Assembly (NCBI RefSeq): GCF_014863545.1
Contig: NZ_CP062260.1
Span: forward strand, 6,336,001-6,400,000
From: Paenibacillus sp. JNUCC32
Lineage (GTDB): Bacteria; Bacillota; Bacilli; Paenibacillales; Paenibacillaceae
Length of the DNA: 64,000 bases
Direction: 5' to 3'
The notes beneath the pieces are model-generated. The model saw only the letters and a list, made by a program, of their open reading frames with translations. It did not search any database and had not been told where the DNA came from. This document shows positions 9,326 to 18,849 of the stretch, in pieces (positions within the stretch are counted from its first letter, which is position 1; each line of letters begins with the position of its first letter). The translations under genes were made by a program, and so were the position numbers.

Positions 9326-10414
9326 ATGTTAAAAAAAGCTATCTTAGCATTTACGGTATTATGCGGAGCATGGGGCGGGTATACGTTATATCATACAATG
9401 GAACGGTCTTTCTCAGGGCTCTCGCCTATGTTTGGACAAGGAATATTTGCAGCGGGGAGCGGAGCCTTCGCGGTACTTGGAGGATTATTGTTTGGCATGA
9501 TCGGCGTGCTGTCGGCGGATCGGGTAACGAGATGGCTGCACAGCCTGATCTCTTCGTTCTCCCGGATCCCGATGAATGAGCTGGCCGCGGGAACGGCGGG
9601 ATTGTTAAGCGGTTTGCTGCTGTCTTTATTGCTCTCACCGGGGCTATCCTTGCTCGGACAAGCAGGGCAGCTGCTGCAGGTTGGCATCACCCTGCTCGGC
9701 GGCTACATCGGTTTACGCATTGGATTGGAGAAGAAGGATGAACTCGCTTCCCTATGGATGTCGGGGAAGTGGAGCCAAACCGCCGAGCCGGAAGGCCGGC
9801 GCGTGGAGGAACATAAAATTCTGGATACAAGCGTTATTATTGATGGCAGGATCGCAGATATTTGCAAAACCGGATTTATTGAAGGAACGATTGTCATTCC
9901 CGAATTCGTCCTGGAGGAGCTTCAGCATATTGCGGACTCCTCGGATCTTCTGAAGCGAAATCGCGGCCGGCGCGGGCTTGATATCTTGAACAAAATCCAG
10001 AAGGAACTGGATGTAAAGGTGCTCATCTACGAAGGCGACTTTGAGGAGATATCCGAAGTGGACAGCAAGCTGGTGAAACTCGCCAAAGTGCTTCAAGGCA
10101 AAGTGGTCACGAATGATTTCAACTTGAACAAGGTTTGCGAGCTGCAGGGCGTGTCGGTGTTGAACATTAACGACCTGGCCAACGCGGTGAAGCCGGTGGT
10201 TCTGCCAGGGGAAGAAATTCTGGTGCAGATTATCAAGGACGGCAAAGAGCATGGTCAGGGCGTCGCATATCTAGATGACGGCACGATGATCGTAGTGGAG
10301 GGCGGACGCGAGTATATCGGCACGATGATGGAGGTGCTCGTTACCAGCGTACTGCAAACCTCGGCGGGCCGGATGATCTTCGCGAAACCAAAACTGTTGG
10401 AAAAAGCCCAGTAA
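9326..10414 (+). CDS. yacL: YacL-type membrane PIN/TRAM domain protein
   Basis: Predicted membrane-anchored nuclease-fold protein of unknown physiological role. The N-terminal 135 residues contain about four hydrophobic segments. A PIN domain begins at ILDTSVIIDGR (conserved Asp near residue 167) and includes FVLEELQHIADSSDLLKRNRGRRG. The C-terminal TRAM-like stretch (GQGVAYLDDGTMIVVEGG) is a candidate RNA-binding domain. I start at ATG 9326, 13 nt after AAGGAGG; GTG 9314 would lie too close to the ribosome site. Length 362 aa, like B. subtilis YacL, and it also precedes ispD there. Confidence 0.9.
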   Translation: MLKKAILAFTVLCGAWGGYTLYHTMERSFSGLSPMFGQGIFAAGSGAFAVLGGLLFGMIGVLSADRVTRWLHSLISSFSRIPMNELAAGTAGLLSGLLLSLLLSPGLSLLGQAGQLLQVGITLLGGYIGLRIGLEKKDELASLWMSGKWSQTAEPEGRRVEEHKILDTSVIIDGRIADICKTGFIEGTIVIPEFVLEELQHIADSSDLLKRNRGRRGLDILNKIQKELDVKVLIYEGDFEEISEVDSKLVKLAKVLQGKVVTNDFNLNKVCELQGVSVLNINDLANAVKPVVLPGEEILVQIIKDGKEHGQGVAYLDDGTMIVVEGGREYIGTMMEVLVTSVLQTSAGRMIFAKPKLLEKAQ

Positions 10415-10490
10415 AGGGGTATGATGGGGATATACATATCCGGTATTCGTCCTTTTGTGGCGTTTGGGTGAGACAGGAGTTTGGTGTGTG

Positions 10491-11186
10491 ATGAGTAACT
10501 TCGGCGCCGTCATCGTAGCGGCGGGAAAAGGAACGAGGATGGGCACCCGGGAGAGCAAGCAGTACTTGGTTCTGGACGGTAAGCCCATTATCGTTCATAC
10601 GCTTGAAGCATTCAGCCGGATACCATGGCTGCAGGAAATTGTGCTTGTAACGGGGATGGAGGATGTTCCTCGCTGTCAGTCCTGGGTGCAGGAATACGGT
10701 TTGGATAAGGTATCGACCGTAATCCCTGGCGGAAGCGAGAGACAACAGTCCGTATATCAAGGCATCAAGCAAATCTCTTCAGAATGGGTAATGATACATG
10801 ACGGCGTAAGGCCGTTCGTAACGCAAGAGGAAATTGAAGCCTGCCGCGATGCGGCGATCCGCGAAGGCGCCTCGGTGCTCGGGGTTCCCGTGAAGGATAC
10901 GATTAAGCAGGTGAACGGTAAGGGGCTGATTACAGGTACCCCGGACCGTCAAAGTCTGTGGGCCGTCCAGACCCCACAGGCTTTTCGTCTTTCCGACCTG
11001 CTGTCCGCGCATGAAGCTGCGGCGAAGGAGGGATTTGCCGGCACCGACGACGCCATGCTGATGGAGCGGGCAGGGCATCCGGTCACCGTGGTGGAGGGGA
11101 AATACAGCAACATCAAAATCACCACGCCGGAGGATCTGGAATATGCGGCTTTTTTACAGAAACGTAAGGGAGAGGACATGGAATGA
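10491..11186 (+). CDS. ispD: IspD, 2-C-methyl-D-erythritol 4-phosphate cytidylyltransferase
   Basis: Third enzyme of the non-mevalonate isoprenoid pathway: MEP + CTP gives CDP-ME. The nucleotide-binding loop AAGKGTRMG is at residues 9-17, and HDGVRPF, an IspD signature, is near residue 100. The C-terminal [10 protein letters not shown] is typical. ATG 10491 (231 aa) is preceded by AGGAG; GTG 10488 immediately upstream is an alternative. The stop overlaps the ispF start by 4 nt (ATGA), so translation of the two is coupled. Confidence 0.95.
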   Translation: MSNFGAVIVAAGKGTRMGTRESKQYLVLDGKPIIVHTLEAFSRIPWLQEIVLVTGMEDVPRCQSWVQEYGLDKVSTVIPGGSERQQSVYQGIKQISSEWVMIHDGVRPFVTQEEIEACRDAAIREGASVLGVPVKDTIKQVNGKGLITGTPDRQSLWAVQTPQAFRLSDLLSAHEAAAKEGFAGTDDAMLMERAGHPVTVVEGKYSNIKITTPEDLEYAAFLQKRKGEDME

Positions 11187-11671
11187 TTCGAGTAGGACAA
11201 GGGTTTGACGTACATCAGCTCGTAGAAGGAAGGCCGTGCATCATCGGAGGGGTCACGATTCCGCATGACAAAGGTCTGCTCGGGCACTCCGACGCCGACG
11301 TGCTGCTGCACGCCGTGACGGACGCGATCCTGGGGGCGCTGGGGCTTGGCGACATCGGACGCCATTTTCCCGATAACGATCCTGCCTTTAAAGACGCCGA
11401 CAGCCTGAAGCTTTTGGAACAGGTATGGGTCATGGCAAAGGAACGCGGGTATAGACTTGGTAATATCGATTCCACGATTATTGCCCAGAAGCCGAAGATG
11501 GCGCCATACATTCCGCAAATGGCGGAAGTGATCGCCAAAGCGCTGGATGCCGAGGTGGATCAGGTGAACGTGAAGGCGACCACCACCGAGCAGCTCGGGT
11601 TTACCGGCAGGGGCGAAGGAATCGCCGCGCAGTCGGTTGTCTGCCTTGTAAAAGGTGTGCTATCATCTTGA
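11183..11671 (+). CDS. ispF: IspF, 2-C-methyl-D-erythritol 2,4-cyclodiphosphate synthase
   Basis: Cyclises CDP-ME 2-phosphate to MEcPP in isoprenoid synthesis. Metal ligands D9, H11 and H43 (GFDVHQ and DADVLLHAV) are in their conserved places, and the C-terminal [18 protein letters not shown] signature is complete. At 162 aa it is full length. IspE, the intervening enzyme, is encoded elsewhere, as in B. subtilis. It overlaps ispD by 4 nt. A perfect 9-bp palindrome with a GGGAG loop lies just downstream at 11679-11701. Confidence 0.96.
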   Translation: MIRVGQGFDVHQLVEGRPCIIGGVTIPHDKGLLGHSDADVLLHAVTDAILGALGLGDIGRHFPDNDPAFKDADSLKLLEQVWVMAKERGYRLGNIDSTIIAQKPKMAPYIPQMAEVIAKALDAEVDQVNVKATTTEQLGFTGRGEGIAAQSVVCLVKGVLSS

Positions 11672-11739
11672 AGTATGCGTTCAAAAAGGGAGTTTTTGAA
11701 CTGGGAAACTTTGTAGAATAGGGAAGCGGAGGGGTTACA

Positions 11740-13203
11740 ATGACCGGAGAAGTCCGCGTGCGCTACGCACCGAGTCCAACGGGACATTTACATATCGGCA
11801 ATGCCAGAACGGCATTATTCAATTATTTATTCGCCCGCAAGAACAACGGGAAATTCATTATCCGCATCGAGGATACGGATGTGAAACGCAACGTGGAAGG
11901 CGGCGAGCAGAGCCAGCTGAAGTACTTGAAGTGGCTGGGCATGGATTGGGACGAGAGCGTGGATGTCGGGGGCGAGTACGGACCTTATCGCCAGACCGAG
12001 CGTCTTGATATTTATAAACAATATTGGCAGGACCTTCTGGATCGCGGGCTTGCTTACCGCTGCTACTGCACGGAGGAAGAGCTGGAGCAGGAGCGGGAAG
12101 AGCAGATGGCTCGGGGCGAAACGCCGCGCTATTCCGGGAAGCATCGCGATCTGACCGAAGAGCAGCGCCAGGCGCTTGAGGCTGAAGGCCGCGTGGCGAG
12201 CATCCGCTTCCGCGTGCCGGAAGACCGCGTCTACACGTTCGACGATATGGTGAAGGGCACGATTTCGTTTAACAGCAAAGAGACGGGCGACTTCGTCATC
12301 GTCAAAAAAGACGGCATTCCTACCTACAATTTCGCGGTAGCTTTGGATGATCATCTCATGAAGATCAGCCATGTGCTGCGCGGGGAGGATCATATCTCCA
12401 ATACGCCGCGTCAGCTGATGATCTATGAAGCCTTCGGGTGGGAGCCCCCTCAGTTCGGGCATATGACCCTGATCGTGGGCGAGGATCACAAGAAGCTGAG
12501 CAAGCGCAACGAATCGATCATCCAGTTCATCGAGCAGTATGACCAGCTTGGTTATTTGCCTGAAGCGCTGTTCAACTTCATCTCGCTGCTGGGCTGGTCT
12601 CCGGAAGGGGAAGAGGAAGTGTTCTCCCAAGAGCAGCTGATCTCGATCTTCGATGAGCATCGCTTGTCCAAGAGCCCGGCGGTATTCGACACGAACAAGC
12701 TGGCTCATATGAACAACACGTACATTAAGAACGCGGATCCGGACCGGATCGCCGATTTGGCCATTCCGCATTTGCAGAAAGCCAGCCGTTTGCCGTCCAA
12801 GCTTACGGCCGAGCAGGAGGAATGGGCACGCGCGCTCGTGGCGCTCTATCAGGAGCAGATGACGGCGGCTTCGGATATCGTGGATCTGTCGGAAGTGTTC
12901 TTCCGCACGCACCTGGAGCTGGATGCCGAGGGGATCGAAGTGATGGGCGGCGAGCAGGTGCCTGCCGTACTGTCCGCATTCCTGGCGAAGATCGAACAGT
13001 CCGATGAGTTTAACGCGCAGAAGATCGCCGCCATGATCAAGGAAGTCCAGAAGGAGACCGGGTTTAAGGGCAAACAGCTCTTCATGCCGATCCGCGTAGC
13101 CCTGACGGGACAAACCCATGGCCGCGACTTGAACCAGACGATCTGGCTGCTTGGCAGGGACCGCGTGCTTGACCGTTTGCGTTCCCAGATCAAGGGCGCA
13201 TAA
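11740..13203 (+). CDS. gltX: Glutamyl-tRNA synthetase
   Basis: Class I synthetase charging tRNA-Glu; in Bacillales the enzyme usually also glutamylates tRNA-Gln for the amidotransferase route. HIGH-type motif HIGN at 18-21 and KMSKS-type motif KLSKR at 252-256 are present. The C-terminal anticodon-binding region is helical, and the 487-aa length is normal. The start ATG follows GGAGGGG. No terminator is evident after the stop, so some transcripts may read through into the cysE leader, the classical gltX-cysE-cysS arrangement. Confidence 0.96.
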   Translation: MTGEVRVRYAPSPTGHLHIGNARTALFNYLFARKNNGKFIIRIEDTDVKRNVEGGEQSQLKYLKWLGMDWDESVDVGGEYGPYRQTERLDIYKQYWQDLLDRGLAYRCYCTEEELEQEREEQMARGETPRYSGKHRDLTEEQRQALEAEGRVASIRFRVPEDRVYTFDDMVKGTISFNSKETGDFVIVKKDGIPTYNFAVALDDHLMKISHVLRGEDHISNTPRQLMIYEAFGWEPPQFGHMTLIVGEDHKKLSKRNESIIQFIEQYDQLGYLPEALFNFISLLGWSPEGEEEVFSQEQLISIFDEHRLSKSPAVFDTNKLAHMNNTYIKNADPDRIADLAIPHLQKASRLPSKLTAEQEEWARALVALYQEQMTAASDIVDLSEVFFRTHLELDAEGIEVMGGEQVPAVLSAFLAKIEQSDEFNAQKIAAMIKEVQKETGFKGKQLFMPIRVALTGQTHGRDLNQTIWLLGRDRVLDRLRSQIKGA

Positions 13204-13231
13204 CTCGGGCGGCATCCGCAATAAACGTTCC

Positions 13232-13260
13232 TTGTCAGCCCGTATATCATCAGTTATAAT
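13232..13260 (+). promoter_or_regulatory. Sigma-A-type promoter for the cysE leader
   Basis: TTGTCA at 13232-13237 and TATAAT at 13255-13260, separated by exactly 17 nt. A start near 13267 would put both the structured repeat copy B and the T-box in the leader RNA of cysE-cysS. Confidence 0.75.
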
Positions 13261-13334
13261 TACACCAAACTAGAAGTGAAATATTCTTTGATCTAGGGTT
13301 TTATTAAATGGTGCATTTACTCATACAGGGAAGT

Positions 13335-13453
13335 AGCGGAGAGGACGGAATTGTGCTGGAGAAGCGAAGCGTTCGCCTTTGCCTTCCGATTTCAACCTAA
13401 TTAATATCGTTAAAGAAATCGGAGGGCAACAGCGATCGGAAGCACAATCCGTC
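13335..13453. repeat. Structured dispersed repeat, copy B (candidate ncRNA domain)
   Basis: Second copy of the element at 4971-5075. P1 pairs 13344-13357 with 13441-13453: 13 bp with the same single bulged A as copy A. P2 is GCGAA-GCG-TTCGC at 13364-13376. P3 is a 13-bp hairpin with one wobble (13381-13393 with 13415-13427). The conserved AACAGCGATCG (13428-13438) lies between P3 and the 3' strand of P1. It lies downstream of a consensus promoter and upstream of the cysE T-box, so it is probably transcribed on the + strand. Confidence 0.8.
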
Positions 13454-13519
13454 AGGGCAGCGTCTCTAGTGAGCCACGCGGTCATTTATAAAGTCTGGAT
13501 CAACAACTATAAACGTTTA

Positions 13520-13828
13520 AAAAGCTACGATCAGGAGAAGTACGCGTAAAACAGGCACGTTCCAGAGAGGACAATCGGCAGAAGACAAGAACCACTTGAA
13601 TCTGCTGGCTGAGAGTTGTCCCGTCGCCTGCAGCGGAAATGCACCTGTGAGCTGCATGGTTGAAGCGAACGCAATCGTTAGATCATGCCGGTCGTCTGCC
13701 GTTAATGACATGAAGAGAATCGGTAGAATCCGTCCCTGACGAAGGGAGGAGTCTTGTGCCGGTTCGAAGCAGAGTGGAACCGCGGTCTAGCGCCTCTGCA
13801 GCGATAAGCTGCAGGGGCGTTTTTTATT
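13520..13828 (+). promoter_or_regulatory. T-box riboswitch, cysteine-specific, upstream of cysE-cysS
   Basis: Transcription-attenuating leader that senses uncharged tRNA. Stem I is recognisable by AGTA at 13539-13542 and AGAGAG at 13564-13569. The specifier loop reads GAAATGCA, giving specifier TGC (Cys) at 13640-13642. The T-box core AGAGTGGAACCGCGG is at 13771-13785. Its TGGA would pair with a tRNA ending UCCA, which matches the U73 discriminator of tRNA-Cys. The terminator is a 12-bp stem, 13791-13802 with 13808-13819, followed by six Ts. Confidence 0.93.
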
Positions 13829-13891
13829 ACAGGAATAACGATGGATAGCAAGTTGCATGCGCGATTGGAAGAGGGGAAAGAGGGAGCGTTC

Positions 13892-14581
13892 ATGTTTAAA
13901 CAGATGAAATCGGATATTCGGACAGTGTTCGAGAATGACCCGGCCGCCCGGGGACTTTTTGAAGTGGTATTCACCTACTCGGGACTTCACGCCCTGTGGG
14001 CGCACCGGGTGGCTCATGCATTATTTAAGCGGCGGTGGTATACGCTGGCACGGATCATATCTCAGATCAGCCGGTTCATGACAGGCATCGAGATTCATCC
14101 GGGCGCCCGTATCGGGAGTCGGCTGTTCATTGACCATGGCATGGGGGTTGTCATTGGAGAGACCTGCGAGATCGGAGACGACGTGGTGATCTACCAGGGG
14201 GTGACCCTTGGCGGAACCGGTAAGGAAAAAGGCAAGCGGCATCCGACCATCGGCAACAACGTGGTCATCGGATCCGGAGCGAAAGTGCTAGGTTCTTTTA
14301 CGATTGGGGATAACTGTAACATCGGATCCAACGCGGTCGTATTAAGGCCCGTACCCCCGAACAGCACCGTCGTTGGCAATCCCGGCAAAGTCGTGAAACA
14401 GAACGGGGAGCGGGTGCGCGACCGGCTGGATCACACGAACCTGCCCGATCCGATTGTCGATACGCTCCGTTCGATGCAGAAGGAGATCGATCAGCTCCGG
14501 GCGGAGCTGGATGAGAGCAAGGGAAGCCGGCATCAAGCGATGGTTTCCGAGGCTGTCGTGTCTTCGGCCAAGGAAGAATAG
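13892..14581 (+). CDS. cysE: CysE, serine O-acetyltransferase
   Basis: Makes O-acetyl-L-serine from serine and acetyl-CoA, the carbon skeleton for cysteine. The middle of the protein is a left-handed beta-helix of hexapeptide repeats (from [18 protein letters not shown] through [19 protein letters not shown]). The active-site His/Asp pair FIDHGMG is present. I start at ATG 13892 behind AAAGAGGGAG, which aligns with the B. subtilis start; a longer frame from 13841 lacks support. 229 aa. It is under T-box control with cysS, joining cysteine supply to demand for Cys-tRNA. Confidence 0.95.
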   Translation: MFKQMKSDIRTVFENDPAARGLFEVVFTYSGLHALWAHRVAHALFKRRWYTLARIISQISRFMTGIEIHPGARIGSRLFIDHGMGVVIGETCEIGDDVVIYQGVTLGGTGKEKGKRHPTIGNNVVIGSGAKVLGSFTIGDNCNIGSNAVVLRPVPPNSTVVGNPGKVVKQNGERVRDRLDHTNLPDPIVDTLRSMQKEIDQLRAELDESKGSRHQAMVSEAVVSSAKEE

Positions 14582-14736
14582 AAGAACTCCCATAACCTTG
14601 GATGCCTTGGACGATGGATAGCCTGACTTCATATAGCGATTTCGATACATCATCTTCAACATGGATCAATGCGTTACGCAGGCTTTTGAAGTAAAAGACA
14701 ATAAGCGATGGAACGAAAGGATTGAGATGATACAAT

Positions 14737-16143
14737 ATGGCACTGCAAATCTATAATACGCTAACCCGCATGAAAGAAACGTTTGTTGCCCAGGAACCCG
14801 GAAAGGTAAAGATCTACGTATGCGGTCCTACCGTGTACGACTATATCCATATCGGCAATGCCCGCCCGATGATTTTTTTCGACGTGGTTCGGGCGTACTT
14901 CGAGAATCAGGGCAACGACGTGAATTACGTGGTGAACTTCACGGACGTGGATGACAAAATGATTCGGAAAGCGGAGCAAACCGGGACGACCGTTCCGGAG
15001 GTTGCGGAGAAGTTCATCAGCGCCTATTACGAGGATTTGGACGGTCTCGGCATACCCAGAGCGACATTGAATCCGCGGGTAACGGACAATATGGAGAGCA
15101 TCATCGAATTCATCCAGGAGCTCATTGACCGCGACTTTGCTTATGAGAACGGCGGAGACGTATTCTACCGGACCCGCAAGTTCGACGACTACGGCAAGCT
15201 GTCCCAGCAGAACCTCGATGAGCTGCAGTTCGGGATCCGGATCGAAGTGGATAAGCGGAAGGAAAATCCGGAGGATTTCGTGCTGTGGAAAGCAGCGAAG
15301 CCGGGAGAGATCTACTGGAGCAGTCCATGGGGCGACGGCCGCCCGGGCTGGCATATCGAGTGCTCCGCCATGGCTCGCCGCTATCTCGGGGATACCTTGG
15401 ATATCCACGGCGGCGGCCAGGATCTGCAGTTCCCGCACCATGAATGCGAAGTGGCGCAGTCCGAGGCATTGACGGGCAAACCGCTCGCGAACTATTGGAT
15501 GCATAATGGATATATCCGCATCAACAACGAGAAAATGTCGAAATCGCTGGGCAACGGCGTATTGGTTAAGGAACTTCGCGAACAATATACGAAAGAAGCC
15601 GTGCGCTATTTCATGTTGTCCACCCACTACCGCAACCCGCTGAATTACAGCGACGAGGTGATGGAACAGGCACAGAACAGCGTGGAACGCCTCGCGAATG
15701 CGGCGGCAAACGTCGAACATCGATTGGGCACGGCGATCGGCTCCAAGGACGATCAAGTCAGCCAGGACGTAGCGGACAGAATATCGGCCGTGCTTGTCGA
15801 ATTTCACGAGAAAATGCAGGACGATTTCAACACGCCGGACGCCATCACCGCGATGTTCCAATGGGCCAGCGAGGCGAATCAGCTTCTGAAGGAAGCATCG
15901 ATTCCTGCCGCGGATCTGCATGAAGTGCTGCGGGCTTTCAACGAAATGAACGGCGTGCTCCGCATCGTGAACACAGGTACGGATGAATTGCTGGATGAGG
16001 AAATCGAAGCGCTGATTGCCGAACGTGTCGAAGCCCGCAAGAATAAAAACTGGGACCGAGCGGACGAAATCCGCGACAAGCTGGCGGACGAAGGCATCGT
16101 GCTGGAGGATACGGCGCAGGGCATGCGCTGGCGGCGTAAATGA
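14737..16143 (+). CDS. cysS: Cysteinyl-tRNA synthetase
   Basis: Class I synthetase charging tRNA-Cys. HIGN at 38-41 and KMSKS at about 266-270 are intact. Zinc ligands C29 (VCGPTVYDY), the Cys of ECSAMARR, and the FPHHECE cluster are all present, so it is the zinc-containing type. The 468-aa length is normal. It lies 155 nt after cysE; the gap has no terminator, so it shares the T-box leader. Its stop overlaps the mrnC start by 4 nt. Confidence 0.96.
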   Translation: MALQIYNTLTRMKETFVAQEPGKVKIYVCGPTVYDYIHIGNARPMIFFDVVRAYFENQGNDVNYVVNFTDVDDKMIRKAEQTGTTVPEVAEKFISAYYEDLDGLGIPRATLNPRVTDNMESIIEFIQELIDRDFAYENGGDVFYRTRKFDDYGKLSQQNLDELQFGIRIEVDKRKENPEDFVLWKAAKPGEIYWSSPWGDGRPGWHIECSAMARRYLGDTLDIHGGGQDLQFPHHECEVAQSEALTGKPLANYWMHNGYIRINNEKMSKSLGNGVLVKELREQYTKEAVRYFMLSTHYRNPLNYSDEVMEQAQNSVERLANAAANVEHRLGTAIGSKDDQVSQDVADRISAVLVEFHEKMQDDFNTPDAITAMFQWASEANQLLKEASIPAADLHEVLRAFNEMNGVLRIVNTGTDELLDEEIEALIAERVEARKNKNWDRADEIRDKLADEGIVLEDTAQGMRWRRK

Positions 16144-16583
16144 GCGGGGATAAGCATCGGGATCCTGCAGTAGGCTGGTTTGATTTTCCGCCGTCGAAGC
16201 CGGCCCGTTTAATCCCGCCCATCGTGCTCGCTTATATCGGGGACGCCATTTATGAGGTGGCGGTGAGGCAGTTTCTGATATCACGGGCCAATCTCCGTCC
16301 CCATCACTTGCACCGTTCGGCCACGAGTTTCGTGTCGGCGAAGGCGCAGAGCCGGATATTGGCTTTTCTGGATCCGGAGCTGACGGAGGAAGAGCGCGAT
16401 GTGGTGCGTCAGGGGCGCAATGCCAAATCAGGCAGCATACCGAAGAATGCCGACGTGCTGGAATATCGGCATGCAACGGCATTCGAGACGCTGGTTGGGT
16501 ATTTATATTATGCGGGAGAGCAGGACCGTCTCCGTGAACTCATCGGAAAGAGCATCGAGTTTATCGAGGGGTCCGTTAAATAA
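16140..16583 (+). CDS. mrnC: Mini-ribonuclease III
   Basis: RNase III-family enzyme without a dsRNA-binding domain; in B. subtilis it matures 23S rRNA ends. The catalytic helix LAYIGDAIYEV contains D35, and ATAFETLVGYLYY contains E116. The 147-aa length fits the family. Its ATG overlaps the cysS stop (ATGA), so translation is coupled to cysS, as in B. subtilis. Confidence 0.94.
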   Translation: MSGDKHRDPAVGWFDFPPSKPARLIPPIVLAYIGDAIYEVAVRQFLISRANLRPHHLHRSATSFVSAKAQSRILAFLDPELTEEERDVVRQGRNAKSGSIPKNADVLEYRHATAFETLVGYLYYAGEQDRLRELIGKSIEFIEGSVK

Positions 16584-16675
16584 ACCGTGTGGCAATATAG
16601 GCATCAACATGAAACGATACAGCCGGTTTTTCCCATGCGAGGGGGACGCCGGCTGATATGCAGGAGGAGAGCTAC

Positions 16676-17428
16676 ATGATGCAAGAAGAGGAAGTAGTAG
16701 CCGGTAAGCATTCCGTCACGGAAGCGCTCAAATCCGGACGCACGATCAATAAAATATGGATTGCCGAAAACGCGCAAAAGCATCTGACCCTGCCGATCAT
16801 CGCGGAAGCGAAGAAGCTGGGCATCGTCGTTCAGCATGTGGACAAACGGAAGCTGGATCAGATGGTTCCGGGAGTCCAGCATCAAGGCGTGGTTGCCCAG
16901 ACGGCACCCTACGCTTATGTGGAAGTGGACGATTTGCTGAAGGCCGCGGAGGAAAAAGGCGAGCCGCCTTTCCTGCTGCTTCTGGACGAGATCGAGGATC
17001 CGCACAATCTGGGATCGATTCTCCGAACGGCCGACTGCACGGGCGCTCACGGCGTCATATTGCCTAAGCGTAGATCCGCGCAGATAACGGCAACGGTATC
17101 CAAAACATCGGCCGGCGCGGTGGAGTATGTGCCTGTAGCCAGAGTGACCAATCTGGGCCAAACCATCGATCAGCTGAAGGAAATGGGCGTGTGGGTTGTC
17201 GGAACCGTGGTCGATGCCGTTCAGGAATTGTATGATACCGAGGTTTTCGACGGGCCGGTCGCCATCGTTATCGGCAATGAGAATAAAGGGATGGGGCGTC
17301 TGATCCGCGAGAAATGCGATGTGCTTGTGAAACTGCCGATGGCCGGAAAAATCAATTCGCTTAACGCCTCGGTTGCCGCAGGCGTCGTCATGTACGAAGT
17401 GCTTCGCCGTCGCCGCCTGCAAGGTTAG
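16676..17428 (+). CDS. rlmB: RlmB-type 23S rRNA (guanosine-2'-O-)-methyltransferase
   Basis: SPOUT-class methyltransferase predicted to methylate a ribose in 23S rRNA (G2251 by E. coli analogy). An N-terminal substrate-binding domain is followed by the knotted SAM site: DPHNLGSILRTADCTGAHG, VIGNENKGM, and LPMAGKINSLNASVAAG. I start at ATG 16676, 7 nt after GGAGGA, for 250 aa; ATG 16658 would place the ribosome site inside the gene. A CAGCCGG...CCGGCTG inverted repeat lies just upstream of the start. The next gene, rae1, begins 2 nt after its stop. Confidence 0.92.
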   Translation: MMQEEEVVAGKHSVTEALKSGRTINKIWIAENAQKHLTLPIIAEAKKLGIVVQHVDKRKLDQMVPGVQHQGVVAQTAPYAYVEVDDLLKAAEEKGEPPFLLLLDEIEDPHNLGSILRTADCTGAHGVILPKRRSAQITATVSKTSAGAVEYVPVARVTNLGQTIDQLKEMGVWVVGTVVDAVQELYDTEVFDGPVAIVIGNENKGMGRLIREKCDVLVKLPMAGKINSLNASVAAGVVMYEVLRRRRLQG

Positions 17429-17430
17429 CG

Positions 17431-17952
17431 ATGATGGCCGATTGGCGGGATGTGCTGCTGGTCGACGGTTATAACATGATCGGCGGCTGGCCGCATCTTG
17501 CGAAGCTTGCCAACAGCAGCATGCACGAAGCGCGGGACTTGCTGCTTGAAAAATTAGCGGATTACCAAGCGTATTCAGGCCTCAGAGTCGTGGTGATTTT
17601 TGACGCGTACCGGGTCCCGGGCTTGGGGAAATCCTACACGCAAGGCAAGGTGCAGGTGTTTTTTACGAAAGAGAAGGAAACCGCCGATGAGTGCATTGAG
17701 CGGCTTGTCGGCGAGTTTAGCCATCGACGGCGTAAAATTTATGTGGCGACCAGCGATTTAATCGAGCAGCACGTCATTTTTGCTAGAGGAGCACTCCGGC
17801 TGTCCGCCCGGGAATTGCTGAGCGAGGTCGAGCAGAGCGAGCGCGAAGTGAAGCAGAAGATTACGAAAGAGCATACCAAGAGCAGAAATACGCTTGACGG
17901 GAAGCTGCCGCCGGATGTGAGACAGGCGTTCGAGCGCTGGCGAAGGGAGTAA
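17431..17952 (+). CDS. rae1: Rae1 (YacP), ribosome-associated endoribonuclease
   Basis: NYN/PIN-fold nuclease; B. subtilis Rae1 enters the ribosomal A site and cleaves mRNA during translation. The domain opens with DVLLVDGYNMIGGW (conserved Asp), and further conserved acidic positions lie in VVIFDAYRVPG and KETADECIERLV. 173 aa is typical. Starts at ATG 17431 (or ATG 17434) with a weak AAGG site, 2 nt after rlmB, so it is probably translated by coupling. No terminator is visible before the sigH promoter. Confidence 0.9.
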   Translation: MMADWRDVLLVDGYNMIGGWPHLAKLANSSMHEARDLLLEKLADYQAYSGLRVVVIFDAYRVPGLGKSYTQGKVQVFFTKEKETADECIERLVGEFSHRRRKIYVATSDLIEQHVIFARGALRLSARELLSEVEQSEREVKQKITKEHTKSRNTLDGKLPPDVRQAFERWRRE

Positions 17953-18070
17953 CACAGTTTTACACCATGGGGGACGAAAGGTCGGCTCATTTGGAAAATG
18001 AAACAATATATGAATCTACGAAATAGTTTACATTAAATGTTATTATCGGTCTATTTTAGGTAGAACGTGG

Positions 18071-18099
18071 TTGACGGTCTAGTAGACATCATATATACT
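18071..18099 (+). promoter_or_regulatory. Sigma-A-type promoter of sigH
   Basis: TTGACG at 18071-18076, 17-nt spacer, TATACT at 18094-18099, placing a start near 18106 and a leader of about 50 nt before the TTG start codon. Confidence 0.75.
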
Positions 18100-18157
18100 T
18101 GTCATATATTTCAAGCGAGTGACGGGCTACCGTGCGTTCCGGGCCGGAGGGATTCTA

Positions 18158-18802
18158 TTGAGTGTGGACCTCAAGGAAGTCATGTTGTCAGGGTATGATG
18201 TGATAAGCGATGAAGACATTGTCGAGGCGGTCCGCGAGGGTGACAGCGGGGCGCTGGAGTATTTGATCAATAAGTACCGGAATTTTGTACGTGCTAAAGC
18301 CCGTTCCTATTTTCTGATTGGCGCCGACCGGGAGGATATCGTCCAGGAAGGCATGATCGGGCTGTACAAGGCAATTCGTGATTTTAAAGGGGATAAGCTG
18401 TCCTCGTTCAAGGCCTTTGCCGAGCTCTGCATTACCAGGCAGATCATTACGGCGATCAAGACCGCTACGAGACAGAAGCATATTCCGCTCAATTCGTATG
18501 TCTCTTTGGACAAGCCGATTTATGACGAGGACTCGGACCGTACGCTGCTGGATGTCATTTGTGGTACAGCGGTAAGCGATCCGGAGGAACTGATCATCAA
18601 TCAAGAGGAGTTTGTCGGCCTGGAAGACAAGATGTCAGAGATCTTAAGCGATCTGGAACGGAAAGTCTTGATGCTTTATTTGGACGGTCGTTCCTATCAA
18701 GAAATCGCGGTAGATTTGAGGCGTCACGTGAAATCGATTGACAATGCCCTCCAGCGGGTAAAGCGAAAGCTTGAGCGTTATCTGGAGGTCAGGGATAATT
18801 AA
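18158..18802 (+). CDS. sigH: Sigma-H, RNA polymerase sigma factor for the sporulation transition
   Basis: Sigma factor driving early sporulation and stationary-phase genes. Region 2 includes the polymerase-binding and -10-recognition segment DREDIVQEGMIGLYKAIRDF (about residues 61-80), and region 4 has the helix-turn-helix RSYQEIAVDLRRHVKSIDNA. I use TTG 18158, 6 nt after CCGGAGGG, giving 214 aa starting MSVDLKEVML; an upstream frame from 18119 has no ribosome site. It has its own sigma-A promoter and terminator, so it can be expressed alone. Confidence 0.95.
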   Translation: MSVDLKEVMLSGYDVISDEDIVEAVREGDSGALEYLINKYRNFVRAKARSYFLIGADREDIVQEGMIGLYKAIRDFKGDKLSSFKAFAELCITRQIITAIKTATRQKHIPLNSYVSLDKPIYDEDSDRTLLDVICGTAVSDPEELIINQEEFVGLEDKMSEILSDLERKVLMLYLDGRSYQEIAVDLRRHVKSIDNALQRVKRKLERYLEVRDN

Positions 18803-18825
18803 AGCAAATGTCGGACAAGAAGCAG

Positions 18826-18849
18826 AAGGCTCAATCAGAGCCTTTTTTT
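18826..18849 (+). terminator. Intrinsic terminator after sigH
   Basis: AAGGCTC-AATCA-GAGCCTT, a 7-bp perfect stem followed by a T run, 23 nt after the sigH stop. Confidence 0.88.

Noticed and set aside
13841..13891. Longer cysE N-terminus from ATG 13841
   Set aside because: No ribosome site; the conserved protein starts at 13892 with AAAGAGGGAG before it.
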